In this document: positions 27,149-39,129 of the stretch, piece after piece
Layout of the letters: each line of letters opens with the position of its first letter
How positions within the stretch are numbered: the stretch's first letter is position 1
Assembly (NCBI RefSeq): GCF_029989365.1
Contig: NZ_JAPRAQ010000016.1
Location: forward strand, 62,001-126,000
Source: Bradyrhizobium sp. Arg816
GTDB lineage: Bacteria; Pseudomonadota; Alphaproteobacteria; Rhizobiales; Xanthobacteraceae
DNA: 64,000 bases
Reading direction: 5' to 3'
The notes under the pieces: model-generated
What the model was told of the DNA's origin: nothing
What the model saw: the letters and a program-made list of their open reading frames with translations, nothing else
Database searches by the model: none
Position numbers and translations under genes: made by a program

Positions 27149-27478
27149 ATGGCTAAAAAGGATTCGGCCAAGAAGGATTCGGCGAAGAAGGCCGCCGCTC
27201 CCGCCACCGTCACGCTCAAGCACCTCGCCGCTGACATCGCGGAGAGCCAGGACCTCTCGAAAAAGCACGCCGAGGCCGTCCTGACCGACATGGTCGATCT
27301 GATCGCCAAGCACCTCAAGAAGGGCGACCGCGTCCGCATCGTCGGTCTCGGCATCCTCCAGGTCCGCAAGCGCGCCGCCCGCACCGGCCGCAACCCCACC
27401 ACCGGCGAGGCGATCCACATCAAGGCCAGCAAGAAGGTTGCCTTCCGCCCGGTCAAGGAGCTCAAGGAAGCGATCTGA
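27149..27478 (+). CDS. HU-family DNA-binding protein with Lys/Ala-rich N-terminus
   Basis: A 109-residue histone-like protein. The HU core starts near residue 20; the beta-arm shows LGILQVRKRAARTGRNPTTGE with the intercalating proline region. Residues 2-18 are an added basic tail, with KKDSA present twice, encoded by a near-perfect direct repeat. The ATG at 27149 follows GAGGAGG. The core binds DNA without strict sequence preference; the tail may strengthen DNA contact, by analogy with other tailed HU proteins. Confidence 0.9.
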   Translation: MAKKDSAKKDSAKKAAAPATVTLKHLAADIAESQDLSKKHAEAVLTDMVDLIAKHLKKGDRVRIVGLGILQVRKRAARTGRNPTTGEAIHIKASKKVAFRPVKELKEAI

Positions 27479-27582
27479 TAGCTACGTTTCGTTAAGCCTG
27501 ATCCGCTTCGTTCCGGCCGCATCACGGCCCGCTTTTCTGATATACCGCCTGCTCCCCAAAAGACCCGGCGGTTTGACCAGAA

Positions 27583-28833
27583 ATGTCCTCCCTCACCTTC
27601 ACGCACACCGTGACCGAACGCTTCCTGCGCTACGTCACCATCGACACCCAGTCCGATCCGGAATCCCCGGCCTCGCCCTCGACCGAGAAGCAGAAAGATC
27701 TCGGCCGCGTGCTCGCCGCCGAGCTGAAGGCCATGGGCGTCGCCGACGCGCATCTCGACGACTACGGCTACGTCTACGGAACGATCCCGGCCAATACGAC
27801 CAAGAAGGTGCCGGTGATCTGCTTCTGCTCGCACATGGACACCTCGCCCGACGTGACCGGCAAGGACGTCAAGCCGCAGCTGGTGAAGGACTATCGCGGC
27901 GGCGATATCACGCTGCCGGGCGATACCAGCCAGGTGATCCGCTTCACCGAACATCCCGCGCTGAAGAACCAGATCGGCAACGACATCATCACCACCGACG
28001 GCACCACGCTTCTCGGCGCCGACAACAAGGCCGGCGTCGCCGAGATCATGGATGCTGCGCATTTCTTCATCAACAACCCCGATGTGAAGCACGGCACCAT
28101 CAAGATCCTGTTCACGCCGGACGAGGAGATCGGCCGCGGCGTCGACAATGTCGACCTGAAGAAGCTCGGCGCCGATTTCGGCTACACCATGGACGGCGAG
28201 AGCGCCGGCAGCGTCGAGGACGAGACCTTCTCGGCCGACGGCGCCACCATCACCATCAACGGCGTCAGCGCCCATCCAGGCTACGCCAAGGGCAAGATGG
28301 AGCACGCGATCAAGATCGCAGCCGCCATCGTCGAGCGGCTGCCGAAGGAAGGCTGCTCACCCGAGACGACGTCAGGCAAGCAGGGCTTTCTGCATCCGAT
28401 CGGCATCGACGGCGCGCTGGAGCAGGCGACGCTGTCCTTCATCGTGCGCGACTTCACCGAGGAGGGGCTGAAGGAGAAGGAAGTCCTGCTCGAGAATATC
28501 GTCAAGGACGTGATGAAGGAGTATCCGCGCTCGACCTACAAGTTCGAGGTGCGGGAGCAGTACCGCAACATGAAGCAGGTGATCGACCGTCACCCGCACA
28601 TCCTCGAATACGCCATCGAGGCGATCCGCCGTGCCGGCCTGCGCCCGATGCGCACCGCGATCCGCGGCGGCACCGACGGCTCGCGCCTGTCCTTCATGGG
28701 CCTGCCCTGCCCCAACATCTTCGCCGGCGAGCACGCGTTTCATTCGCGGCTCGAATGGGTCAGCCGGCAGGACATGGAAAAGGCGGTGCAGACGATCGTG
28801 CATCTCGCCATGATCTGGGAAGAAAAGGCTTAG
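27583..28833 (+). CDS. pepT: Peptidase T (tripeptide aminopeptidase)
   Basis: A 416-residue M20B metallopeptidase that removes the N-terminal residue from tripeptides in the cytoplasm. Zinc ligands are visible in ICFCSHMDTSPD, TLLGADNKAG and ILFTPDEEIGRG, and the C-terminal IRGGTDGSRLSFMGLPCPN and AFHSRLEWV complete the site. Length matches the family. It is followed by a hairpin shared with the convergent membrane-protein gene. Confidence 0.95.
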   Translation: MSSLTFTHTVTERFLRYVTIDTQSDPESPASPSTEKQKDLGRVLAAELKAMGVADAHLDDYGYVYGTIPANTTKKVPVICFCSHMDTSPDVTGKDVKPQLVKDYRGGDITLPGDTSQVIRFTEHPALKNQIGNDIITTDGTTLLGADNKAGVAEIMDAAHFFINNPDVKHGTIKILFTPDEEIGRGVDNVDLKKLGADFGYTMDGESAGSVEDETFSADGATITINGVSAHPGYAKGKMEHAIKIAAAIVERLPKEGCSPETTSGKQGFLHPIGIDGALEQATLSFIVRDFTEEGLKEKEVLLENIVKDVMKEYPRSTYKFEVREQYRNMKQVIDRHPHILEYAIEAIRRAGLRPMRTAIRGGTDGSRLSFMGLPCPNIFAGEHAFHSRLEWVSRQDMEKAVQTIVHLAMIWEEKA

Positions 28834-28865
28834 CACCTCTTCGTAGCGTCTCTCTTGGAGGTGAT

Positions 28866-28889
28866 GTGGCCGGGCTTGCTCCCGGCCAC
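28866..28889. terminator. Hairpin between convergent genes
   Basis: GTGGCCGGG (28866-28874) and CCCGGCCAC (28881-28889) form a perfect 9-base stem with a 6-base loop between pepT and the convergent membrane-protein gene. There is no clear T run, so the bidirectional terminator role is inferred. Confidence 0.5.
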
Positions 28890-28898
28890 TCTCGAGAG

Positions 28899-29783
28899 CT
28901 ACGGCACCGGCATCGCGCGAGGGCTACGATGGAAGCGGTCCGAGCTCGCCATCCAGTCCGGCAGCGGCTCTCCATCGCGGTGCCGCCCGCCGGCAACCGC
29001 CGCGGCCCAGGCCACCATGGCTCCGATCAGGGCCGCCGCCGCCACCGAGAAGGCGACGATGACCGAATTGCGCCGTGCGCGGTTGATCGCGGTCCGCGCG
29101 TCCGCGATCAGGGCGTCGACCCGACGCTCGGAATCGGCGGCCGCCAGTCCGGTCAGCGCGGTGACCTGCTGCACGAGATAATTGCGATCATCGAGCGCGA
29201 CGCCACTATGGCTCGATGACGTCATCAGGATGCGTCCGGCTTCGGCACGGGCTTCCCGCATGTCGACGGAAGGCCGCCGCGGCGCGCGGAACAGCTTGTC
29301 GAGCTCGTAGCTCAACAGCGGCTCGGCGGAGGTCGCATTCCCGGACGAGCTGCGTATCGGCGAACGGTCGATCGCGGCAGCACCGATGATCGCCAGCAGC
29401 GTCGCGCCGATCAGCACGGCCAGAGCCCAGGACGTCAGCCCATGAAGCCCGTCCCGCCGCTCGGCGTCGTCCTCGATCGTGGCCAGCACAGGCGCAGGTC
29501 GCGCCGTCCGGCCGGCGATATAGCCGCCAACGCCGAAACTGATAATCGCCTGAATGATCACGTAGAGCCCGGACAGCAGCGCCAGCGCCACAGAGGCATC
29601 ACGCCATGTCGGCGAGGCCGAACTGACACCGAGGCCGATGGCGACGCCAAAGCCGACCAGGATGAATGACATCGCACCGGCGGCGAAAGCGCCCGCGAAC
29701 ACCGAGCTCCACTGAATGGTGCGGCGGCCCTCGGCAGCCGCTACGCCGCCTTCCATCGTGTTGTCCCGTACGAGTGTTTCCAT
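28899..29783 (-). CDS. Four-helix membrane protein of unknown function
   Basis: A 294-residue protein with helices at about 25-52, 62-87, 107-130 and 245-268. The first contains IQWSSVFAGAFAAGAMSF, a pattern I associate with a rhizobial membrane family of unknown function. A long soluble segment between helices 3 and 4 carries an Arg/Asp-rich region (ALDDRNYLVQQVTALTG). Start ATG 29783 lies 8 bases after a 24-residue microprotein gene, so the two are probably cotranscribed. No enzymatic motif is visible. Confidence 0.78.
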   Translation of the reverse strand: METLVRDNTMEGGVAAAEGRRTIQWSSVFAGAFAAGAMSFILVGFGVAIGLGVSSASPTWRDASVALALLSGLYVIIQAIISFGVGGYIAGRTARPAPVLATIEDDAERRDGLHGLTSWALAVLIGATLLAIIGAAAIDRSPIRSSSGNATSAEPLLSYELDKLFRAPRRPSVDMREARAEAGRILMTSSSHSGVALDDRNYLVQQVTALTGLAAADSERRVDALIADARTAINRARRNSVIVAFSVAAAALIGAMVAWAAAVAGGRHRDGEPLPDWMASSDRFHRSPRAMPVP

Positions 29784-29791
29784 TGCCGTTC

Positions 29792-29866
29792 TCAGCGCAG
29801 GCCGAAGAACGACAGGATCGCCATGATCACGACGATCAAGCCGATCAGATAGATCAGTCCGTTCAT
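29792..29866 (-). CDS. 24-residue hydrophobic microprotein
   Basis: ATG at 29866, stop at 29794-29792. The product begins MNGLIYLIGLIV and ends SFFGLR: essentially one membrane helix with a single terminal arginine. GAGGAGGA lies 6 bases upstream, a near-ideal ribosome binding site, and the membrane-protein gene starts 8 bases downstream. Strong translation signals on such a short frame suggest a real single-pass membrane peptide; its role is unknown. Confidence 0.68.
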   Translation of the reverse strand: MNGLIYLIGLIVVIMAILSFFGLR

Positions 29867-30136
29867 AGTCCATCCTCCTCAAATGCTCCGGGGCGCTAAT
29901 GAGGTCGGCGGACGAACGTTCCTAATTTTCCCAGCCGGCGGGAACGAACCGGCGGGATGCGGATTGTCTGATCAAGTCCCAAGGATAGAGATTGTGAGCA
30001 CAAGAGGCCTCAGCCGGTCAGCCCCGGGCTGGGGCCTTTTCGCGTTTGCAACCGCCTTACTGTCCTATGTTAACGACGCCGGCGCCGGGATCGTCAAAGA
30101 TGCGATCGGGGCGAACCTCCAGATCGGGAGCGCCGT

Positions 30137-30379
30137 GTGGATCGCAGAACCGCGTGCCTGAATCAGGCGAATGCATCCCGGGAGAAGGCCATCGCCGATC
30201 CCGAGCACCACGACCAATGGATCGATGAAGCCATCGAATGGCTGAAGCAGGCCATGGAAGCGAGTCGTTGTGCCATTAATACCGTGGAGGCTGACGGCAC
30301 GCCCCACGTTGCGGAGCCGGCCGGCACGGCGGCAATCGAGACCTTCGCCTCACCCTTGCGCGTCATCGCCCGGCAGTAA
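30137..30379 (+). CDS. 80-residue soluble hypothetical protein
   Basis: GTG start at 30137 with GGGAG about 8 bases upstream. The N-terminal half (CLNQANASREKAIADPEHHD then WIDEAIEWLKQAMEAS) is predicted helical and has the composition of a real protein; the second half is Ala/Pro-rich. No family was recognised. The preceding 270 bases, from the microprotein start, hold no other supported gene. Confidence 0.5.
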   Translation: MDRRTACLNQANASREKAIADPEHHDQWIDEAIEWLKQAMEASRCAINTVEADGTPHVAEPAGTAAIETFASPLRVIARQ

Positions 30380-30499
30380 GAGGCGGTCGCAACCCACGGG
30401 CTGCTGCGGCAATTGTTCCAGGGACGTAACAATGTTGCGGGTCGACACTGTTCCCGGCCCCATGCTAGGCCGTGCACAGACCGCAACCAGAGTGACGTC

Positions 30500-30868
30500 G
30501 TGCCCGCGAACCGCCAGCCCTCAGGATTTTGCCGCCCGCGCAACTGGCGCGGACTGCTGTCTGTGCTGATCGCGGTTGTCTATCTGCTCGCGGGCGCGCT
30601 GCACGGCCTGCACGACATCGACGTGACCACGCCTGGCGGCGGCTCGGAGATCGCCTCGATTGTCGAAGACGGTTCTGCTGCGGGCCATGGCGATCACAAG
30701 GCGCTCGGCGGCCATCACTGCCACGGCTGCTTCTCGGTCGCCGTCGCGCAGCCGATGCTGGCTGCAGCTGCCGCTGACATCGTTGCCGCACCGATCGCGC
30801 AGCGCGAGCCTGCGCTGATCGGCGTTGCGCCTGACACCGACTCTCCGCCCCCCAAACACCTGACCTGA
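30500..30868 (+). CDS. His/Cys-rich exported small protein ahead of czcCBA
   Basis: With a GTG start at 30500 the product is 122 residues: a basic N-terminus, one membrane or signal segment (about 17-33, LLSVLIAVVYLLAGALHGL), then an exported domain with GHGDHKALGGHHCHGCFSV, a likely metal-binding cluster. The C-terminus is Pro-rich. A TTG start at 30413 is possible. It lies 54 bases upstream of czcC. It recalls the small periplasmic proteins that precede some Czc systems, but no firm family assignment is possible. Confidence 0.62.
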   Translation: MPANRQPSGFCRPRNWRGLLSVLIAVVYLLAGALHGLHDIDVTTPGGGSEIASIVEDGSAAGHGDHKALGGHHCHGCFSVAVAQPMLAAAAADIVAAPIAQREPALIGVAPDTDSPPPKHLT

Positions 30869-30922
30869 ACTGATCAGCCGGGCGCCTTTGCGCCTACGAT
30901 GCTATTGTTCACAGGTCACTTC

Positions 30923-32197
30923 ATGTCTTGCAGACGGACTGCCGCGCGCCTTGCCTGCGCGATGGCGATCTTCGTTGGCCCCTGGCTGACGCAGCACACG
31001 CACGCCCAGACGCTTACGATGCGGAGCGCGTTGTCGCGCGCGCTGGCCGCGAGCCCGCGGCTCACCGCGGCAGAGCGCGACGTCGGCATCGCCACGGGGC
31101 AGCGCATCCAGGCCGGCGCGCTGCTCAATCCGGAACTGTCCTATGAACAGGACAATTCGTTCGGGTCAGGCATCTATCGCGGCACGAGATCGGCCGAGAC
31201 CACGCTCCAGATCAGCCAGGCCTTCGAGCTGTTCGGCAAGCGTGATGCGCGGATCGCCGCGGGCGCCGCCGGCATCGAGGTGGCCGCGATCCAGCGCAAG
31301 GCCGTCAGGCTGGAGGTGCTGTCGGAAACTGCGATTGCCTTCCTCAGCGTGCTCGGCGCGCAGCGGCGCATCCAGATCCTCGACGAGCAGATCGCTGCGA
31401 TCGACCGGCTGACGCCGCTGCTGCGCCGCCGCGTCGAGGCCGGCGCCTCCTCGCCGGCCGAGACCGGCCGCGCCGAGGTTGCGTCCGCCCTGGTGAAGGC
31501 CGACCGCGAACGCTTCAAGGCGACGCTGGCGAGCGCCCGGCGGGAGCTCGCGGTGCTGATGGGGGATCCCGCGGCAAAATTCGGCGAGGTCTCCGGCCGG
31601 CTCGACACCACGGGAAAGACGCCGACGTTCCAGTCGGTCGTCGCCGCCATCGATGCCAATCCGCAGCTGGTGCGCTGGACCGCGATCTATGCCCAGCGCA
31701 ATGCCGAGCTGTTGATGGCCAGGCTCAGGCCCTATCCCGACGTGCGGATCGCCGCCGGCTGGCGCCATTTCAGCGAGACCAACGACGACGCGGTGCGCCT
31801 CACCGTCTCGGTGCCGATTCCCGTGTTCGACCAGAACCAGGGCAACATCCTCTCGGCGCAGGAAAGCCTCGCCAAGACCAGGGCCGAGCGCGAAGCCAAC
31901 CGCAACACGCTGATCGTGGTCGCCGGCCGCGCCTACGATTCGCTCCAGGGCTCGCTGCGCGAGCTCGCGGTGCTGCGCGAGACCGCCATCCCCAAGGCCA
32001 CAGAGGCGTCGGAAGCGATCGCGCAGGGCTACGGCCAGGGCCGCTTCACCCTGCTCGAAGTGCTCGACGCCCAGGCGAGCGTTACGCAAGCGCGGCTGCG
32101 CGAGCAGGAGGCGCTGCAAAACTTCCATGCCGGCGTTGCGACCATCGAAGGCCTCGTCGGCAATCCCTTTGCGCTGGCCCGGGAGAGCGCGCGATGA
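30923..32197 (+). CDS. czcC: CzcC-type outer membrane factor (TolC family)
   Basis: About 424 residues with an N-terminal signal peptide ending near THAQ and two TolC-type repeats of long helices (from LSRALAASPRLTAAERDV; second repeat from ANPQLVRW). It forms the outer-membrane channel for the CzcBA efflux pump. ATG 30923 is preferred over ATG 30899 because it directly precedes the signal peptide. The stop overlaps czcB as ATGA. Confidence 0.9.
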   Translation: MSCRRTAARLACAMAIFVGPWLTQHTHAQTLTMRSALSRALAASPRLTAAERDVGIATGQRIQAGALLNPELSYEQDNSFGSGIYRGTRSAETTLQISQAFELFGKRDARIAAGAAGIEVAAIQRKAVRLEVLSETAIAFLSVLGAQRRIQILDEQIAAIDRLTPLLRRRVEAGASSPAETGRAEVASALVKADRERFKATLASARRELAVLMGDPAAKFGEVSGRLDTTGKTPTFQSVVAAIDANPQLVRWTAIYAQRNAELLMARLRPYPDVRIAAGWRHFSETNDDAVRLTVSVPIPVFDQNQGNILSAQESLAKTRAEREANRNTLIVVAGRAYDSLQGSLRELAVLRETAIPKATEASEAIAQGYGQGRFTLLEVLDAQASVTQARLREQEALQNFHAGVATIEGLVGNPFALARESAR

Positions 32198-33163
32198 AGA
32201 CATCCTCCACCATCCTGATCACCATCGTGGCCGCAGCACTCGGCGCTTACGGCTATTCCCTGCTCGCGCCCACCAAGGTCGCGCCGACGGAACATGCCGA
32301 GCATTCCGAACAGAAGAAGCCGAACGACCATGTCGAGCAGGACGAGCACGGTGCCGACCGCATCCGCATCTCCGACGTCAAGCTGGCCGCCGCCGGCGTG
32401 GTGCTGGCGGAAGCTGCGAGTGCGACGCTGACCGATACGCTGTCCTTCAACGGCATCTTGCGCGCTAACCAGGAAGCCGTCGTGCAGGTGACGCCGCGCT
32501 TTCCGGGGGTCGCCAAATCGATCCAGAAGCGCATCGGCGACAGGGTCGGCAAGGACGACCTGCTCGCCGCGATCGAGAGCAACCAGAGCCTCACCGTCTA
32601 CGAGCTCAAGGCGCCGATCGCAGGCACCGTCATCGAGCGGCAGATCTCGCTCGGCGAATACGCCTCCGAGCAGAAGCCGGCCTTCGTGGTCGCCGACCTC
32701 TCCTCCATCTGGGTCGACCTGTCGATCTACCGGCAGGATCTGCGGCGCGTCCGCCTCAACGACGAGGTGCTGATCGATCCCGACGACGGCCGCGGCGAGA
32801 TCAAGGGCACGATCTCCTACATGGCCCCGATCGGCAGTAGCGAGACCCAGACCGCGCTCGCCCGCGTGGTGCTGGCAAATCCGGACGGGCGCCTGCGTCC
32901 CGGCCTGTTCGTCACGGCGCGGCTGATCCTCGCCGCGCGCAACGTCGCGGTCGCCGTGCGCCGAAGCGCGATCCAGACGCTGGAGAGCAGGACCATCGTG
33001 TTCGTCCGCGAGGACGGCGACAAGATCGAGGCGCGCCCCGTGGAGCTTGGAGATTCCGATCCGCGCCATGTCGAGATCAAGGCGGGTCTTTCGGCCGGCG
33101 AGCATTACGTCGCGGAGAACAGTTTCGTCGTGAAGGCCGAGATGGGCAAGGGCGAGGCCGAAC

Positions 33164-33171
<8 letters not shown>
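32194..33171 (+). CDS. czcB: CzcB-type periplasmic adaptor of heavy-metal RND pump
   Basis: A 325-residue membrane-fusion protein with an N-terminal signal anchor, a His/Glu-rich stretch (HAEHSEQKKPNDHVEQDEH), a lipoyl-like half-motif (ELKAPIAGTVIERQISLGEYA) and the beta-barrel domain. The His-rich part may bind metal before handover. It overlaps czcC by four bases and czcA by eight. Confidence 0.92.
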
Positions 33172-36382
<3,211 letters not shown>

Positions 36383-36384
36383 AT

Positions 36385-37359
36385 TTGGGCAGCCACGACC
36401 ATCACGGTCACCACCACCATGATCATGCCGGCCATGGGCATGACCACGGGCATAACCACGGTCCTGGCCACGCGCATGTCCATGCGCCCGCCAATTTCGG
36501 CACGGCATTCGCGATCGGCATTTCGCTCAACACCGCGCTGGTCGTGGCCGAGGCGATCTACGGCTATATCGGCAACTCCACCGCGCTGCTCGCCGATGCC
36601 GGCCATAACCTCAGCGACGTGCTCGGCTTGGTCGTGGCCTGGTGCGCATCGATCGCGGCAAGGCGCGCGCCGAGCGGCCGCTTCACCTACGGTTTTCGTG
36701 CCTCCACCATCCTGGCGGCGCTGGCAAATGCAGTGTTCCTGCTGGTCGCAACAGGGGCGATCGGCTGGGAGGCGATCTTGCGGCTCCGCGAGCCGGAGCC
36801 GGTTGCGGGCGTCACGGTAATGGTGGTCGCCGGTATCGGCATTCTCATCAACGGTTTTACCGCCATGCTGTTCGCGCGCGGACGCAAGGACGACATCAAC
36901 ATCGAAGGCGCCTATCTGCACATGGCGGCCGACGCCGCGGTCTCGCTCGGCGTCGTGATCTCGGCAGCGCTGATCATCTGGACCGGCTGGCTCTGGCTCG
37001 ATCCCGTCACCAGCCTCGTCATCTGCGCCACCATCCTCTGGAGCACCACCAGCCTGCTGCGCGGCTCCATCGACATGTCGATGGCCGCGGCGCCCAAGGG
37101 CACCGACATCGCCGCGATCAAGATCTTTCTGCTGGAGCGGCCCGGCGTCTCGGGAATCCACGATCTCCACGTCTGGCCGATCTCGACCACCGAGACGGCG
37201 CTGACCTGCCATCTCGTGATGCCCACCGGCGCCGGCGATGCATTCCTGATGGAGACGGCGCAGATGCTGAGGGCGTCCTTCCGCATCGGCCACACAACGC
37301 TTCAGATCGAGACGCATCCCGACAACGGCTGCGCGCTGGCGCCGGATGATGTGGTGTAG
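36385..37359 (+). CDS. CDF-family divalent metal transporter with His-rich N-terminus
   Basis: A 324-residue cation diffusion facilitator. Residues 4-33 hold 16 histidines. The transport site is visible as ADAGHNLSDVLG in helix 2 and HMAADAAVSLGV in helix 5, followed by a cytoplasmic domain (GVSGIHDLHVWPIS). TTG at 36385 is the start, two bases after the czcA stop, so the gene ends the efflux operon. It likely moves Zn, Co or Ni from cytoplasm to periplasm, feeding CzcCBA; CzcD or DmeF are the nearest named relatives. Confidence 0.9.
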   Translation: MGSHDHHGHHHHDHAGHGHDHGHNHGPGHAHVHAPANFGTAFAIGISLNTALVVAEAIYGYIGNSTALLADAGHNLSDVLGLVVAWCASIAARRAPSGRFTYGFRASTILAALANAVFLLVATGAIGWEAILRLREPEPVAGVTVMVVAGIGILINGFTAMLFARGRKDDINIEGAYLHMAADAAVSLGVVISAALIIWTGWLWLDPVTSLVICATILWSTTSLLRGSIDMSMAAAPKGTDIAAIKIFLLERPGVSGIHDLHVWPISTTETALTCHLVMPTGAGDAFLMETAQMLRASFRIGHTTLQIETHPDNGCALAPDDVV

Positions 37360-37380
37360 GCCTCACAGGCCCATCCACGC

Positions 37381-37467
37381 CGTCATTGCGAGGAGCAAAG
37401 CGACGAAGCAATCCAGACTGCCTCCGCGGAGGCAGTCTGGATTGCTTCGCTACGCTCGCAATAACGG
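37381..37467. repeat. Large imperfect palindrome, dispersed rhizobial type
   Basis: Arms CGTCATTGCGAGGAGC... and ...CGCTCGCAATAACGG fold around a central CTCCGCGGAG, giving a near-complete 87-base hairpin. I recognise the CGTCATTGCGAG...AAGCAATCCAG arm as a very common Bradyrhizobium intergenic repeat. It separates the convergent CDF and methyltransferase genes and could act as a terminator. Confidence 0.8.
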
Positions 37468-37482
37468 TGGATAGAGCGCCGC

Positions 37483-38343
37483 CTACGCCGCCTTCGCCGT
37501 GACGATCCAGATCGCGCCCTGCAGCGCCACGTTCTGCCCCTTCATGAACGGCGCGAGCATCTCGCGGATCGAGGCTTTTGCCGCAGCATAGGTCTCCGGC
37601 GGATGGCCTTGCAGCGCGCGGCTGGCTGGGCCGATCTGGAGCGCGCCGTCGACGGCGGCATCGAGGCCGCCGCCGATGGCGACATCCATCGCGAGATTGT
37701 GCGGCTCCATCGCCACGTCCACGAAGCCGGCGCCCTTCAGGATACGCATCACGCGCTCCTCCGAGGCAAACGCGAACGGGCCCGGCTCTTCCGGCCCGAC
37801 CGGCGGCATCTTCGGGACATGTTTGTAGACCGCCATCAGCGGCGCCATCATCCACGGATTTTCCTTTGGCTCGCGCCAGCAGGCGAAGGCGAGCCGTCCG
37901 GTCGGCTTCAGCGCGCGGCGGAGATTGGTGAAGGACGCAATGGGATCGGCAAAGAACATCACGCCGAAGCGCGACGCCAACAGGTCAAAGCTCGCCGGCT
38001 CGAACGGATGGACGGTCGCATCCGCCAGCACGAAATCGAGCGGCAGGCCTTTTGGGGCAAACGCGCGCGCCTGCGACAGCATGGGGTCGGAAACATCGAG
38101 GCCGAGCGCGAAGCCATCAGGCGCGACCGCCTTCGCGAACGCGAACGTCGTCGCACCGGAGCCGCAGCCGACGTCGAGCACGCGCTCGCCCGGCTTCGGC
38201 CTGGCGCGGTCGATCAGCACGTCGGCGATGGGTCCGAGCAGGCTTTCCTGGGCAGCGTGCCGATCGGCCCAGCGCTGCCCGCTCGGACCGTTCCAATAGG
38301 CGATCTGATCGGCGTTTTGCTCGTGTCCGCTTGGCTGTTCCAT
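37483..38343 (-). CDS. Class I SAM-dependent methyltransferase
   Basis: A 286-residue methyltransferase. Motif I is VLDVGCGSGATTF (about residues 55-67), followed by GLDVSDPMLSQA and the post-I DLLASRFGVMFF. It resembles ubiquinone/menaquinone- and arsenite-type methyltransferases, but the substrate is not evident. ATG 38343 is preceded by GGAGGGG. It is convergent with the metal-efflux operon across the palindrome. Confidence 0.86.
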   Translation of the reverse strand: MEQPSGHEQNADQIAYWNGPSGQRWADRHAAQESLLGPIADVLIDRARPKPGERVLDVGCGSGATTFAFAKAVAPDGFALGLDVSDPMLSQARAFAPKGLPLDFVLADATVHPFEPASFDLLASRFGVMFFADPIASFTNLRRALKPTGRLAFACWREPKENPWMMAPLMAVYKHVPKMPPVGPEEPGPFAFASEERVMRILKGAGFVDVAMEPHNLAMDVAIGGGLDAAVDGALQIGPASRALQGHPPETYAAAKASIREMLAPFMKGQNVALQGAIWIVTAKAA

Positions 38344-38522
38344 GGATCCCCTCCGGCAGCTTGGTCGAAAGACCCCGATGCCGAAAAGCAAGGACGCCGT
38401 CAACTGAGGCGGCCTGTTCGGTCCACCTGTCAGCGAGACGTTCTTGCGTTCACGCCGCACGGCACGGCGTCAGAGGTTGACGGACGCTGAGGTCTTCAAC
38501 TGTCGACCTGCGCTACGCCGGA

Positions 38523-38714
38523 TCATTCGGCCGCGAGCGAAACTCCGGTTCGCTTGGCAAGGACGCGGCGAAAGTCGGCTGCCAGCTCGTCGTAATAGTT
38601 GGCAAGCTCCTCGTAGAAGGCCCGACCGGCCTCATCAGAAGCTTCTTGAGCCGCTTTCATGCAGTGGGCGGCTTTCGACTCGTACCTTTCCAGCTTGATG
38701 CGAAGATCACTCAT
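38523..38714 (-). CDS. 63-residue helical hypothetical protein
   Basis: ATG 38714 with GGAG upstream. The product is entirely helix-forming and charged (RIKLERYESKAAHCMKAAQEA and YEELANYYDELAADFRRVL), a pattern often seen in small rhizobial stress-type proteins. No named family. A longer start at 38738 is possible. Confidence 0.65.
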   Translation of the reverse strand: MSDLRIKLERYESKAAHCMKAAQEASDEAGRAFYEELANYYDELAADFRRVLAKRTGVSLAAE

Positions 38715-39041
38715 CACGGCGATACTCCACGCTGCCACAGGGAGCCGTAACGGTGGTTCGGATGGCGATCAAAAAGATGACCGAAAAAGGGCAATTTTGG
38801 ACCCTTGGAGGGCGACTCGTGGGCGTCCGATGTCAGGCGCAACGAGGCAGACAGCCGCCAGATCGGCACGCCGTCAGCCGGAACTACCAAATTGGAATGA
38901 TTGAGCCGCGGCGGCTCATGCGTCGCGCTTCGCGCAACACGCCCGGCAACAATGTCGGTAGATGAGGTCCAGCAGAGCACACATTGGCCACCCGTCCATC
39001 GTGAATTGCGGTGGACATTGGCCGACTCGTGGGCGGACGCC

Positions 39042-39057
39042 TGTGACAATCATCACA
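39042..39057. promoter_or_regulatory. Perfect CRP-type dyad TGTGA-N6-TCACA
   Basis: TGTGACAATCATCACA matches the E. coli CRP core consensus exactly. It is not the FixK2-type TTGA-N6-TCAA box. It lies about 60 bases upstream of the tRNA-Val promoter -35; which gene it serves, if any, is unclear. Confidence 0.4.
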
Positions 39058-39100
39058 AAGCCGGTCTTTGCTCAAGCCCTATTTGCAATGCGCTCGGGTC

Positions 39101-39129
39101 TTGCTCGAACACCCGCGGGAGGGCTAAAG
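39101..39129 (+). promoter_or_regulatory. Candidate sigma-70 promoter for tRNA-Val
   Basis: TTGCTC (39101-39106) and CTAAAG (39124-39129) are separated by 17 bases and end 10 bases before the mature tRNA. Confidence 0.4.

Noticed and set aside
29900..29990. GGAAC-type general stress (EcfG) promoter upstream of the microprotein or orphan gene
   Set aside because: GGAAC is present on both strands, but no CGTT lies at the required spacing.
38884..39075. Cys/His-containing 63-residue minus-strand frame (CDDCHRRPP)
   Set aside because: No ribosome binding site, poor composition and no conserved neighbour; kept as part of the gene-free stretch.
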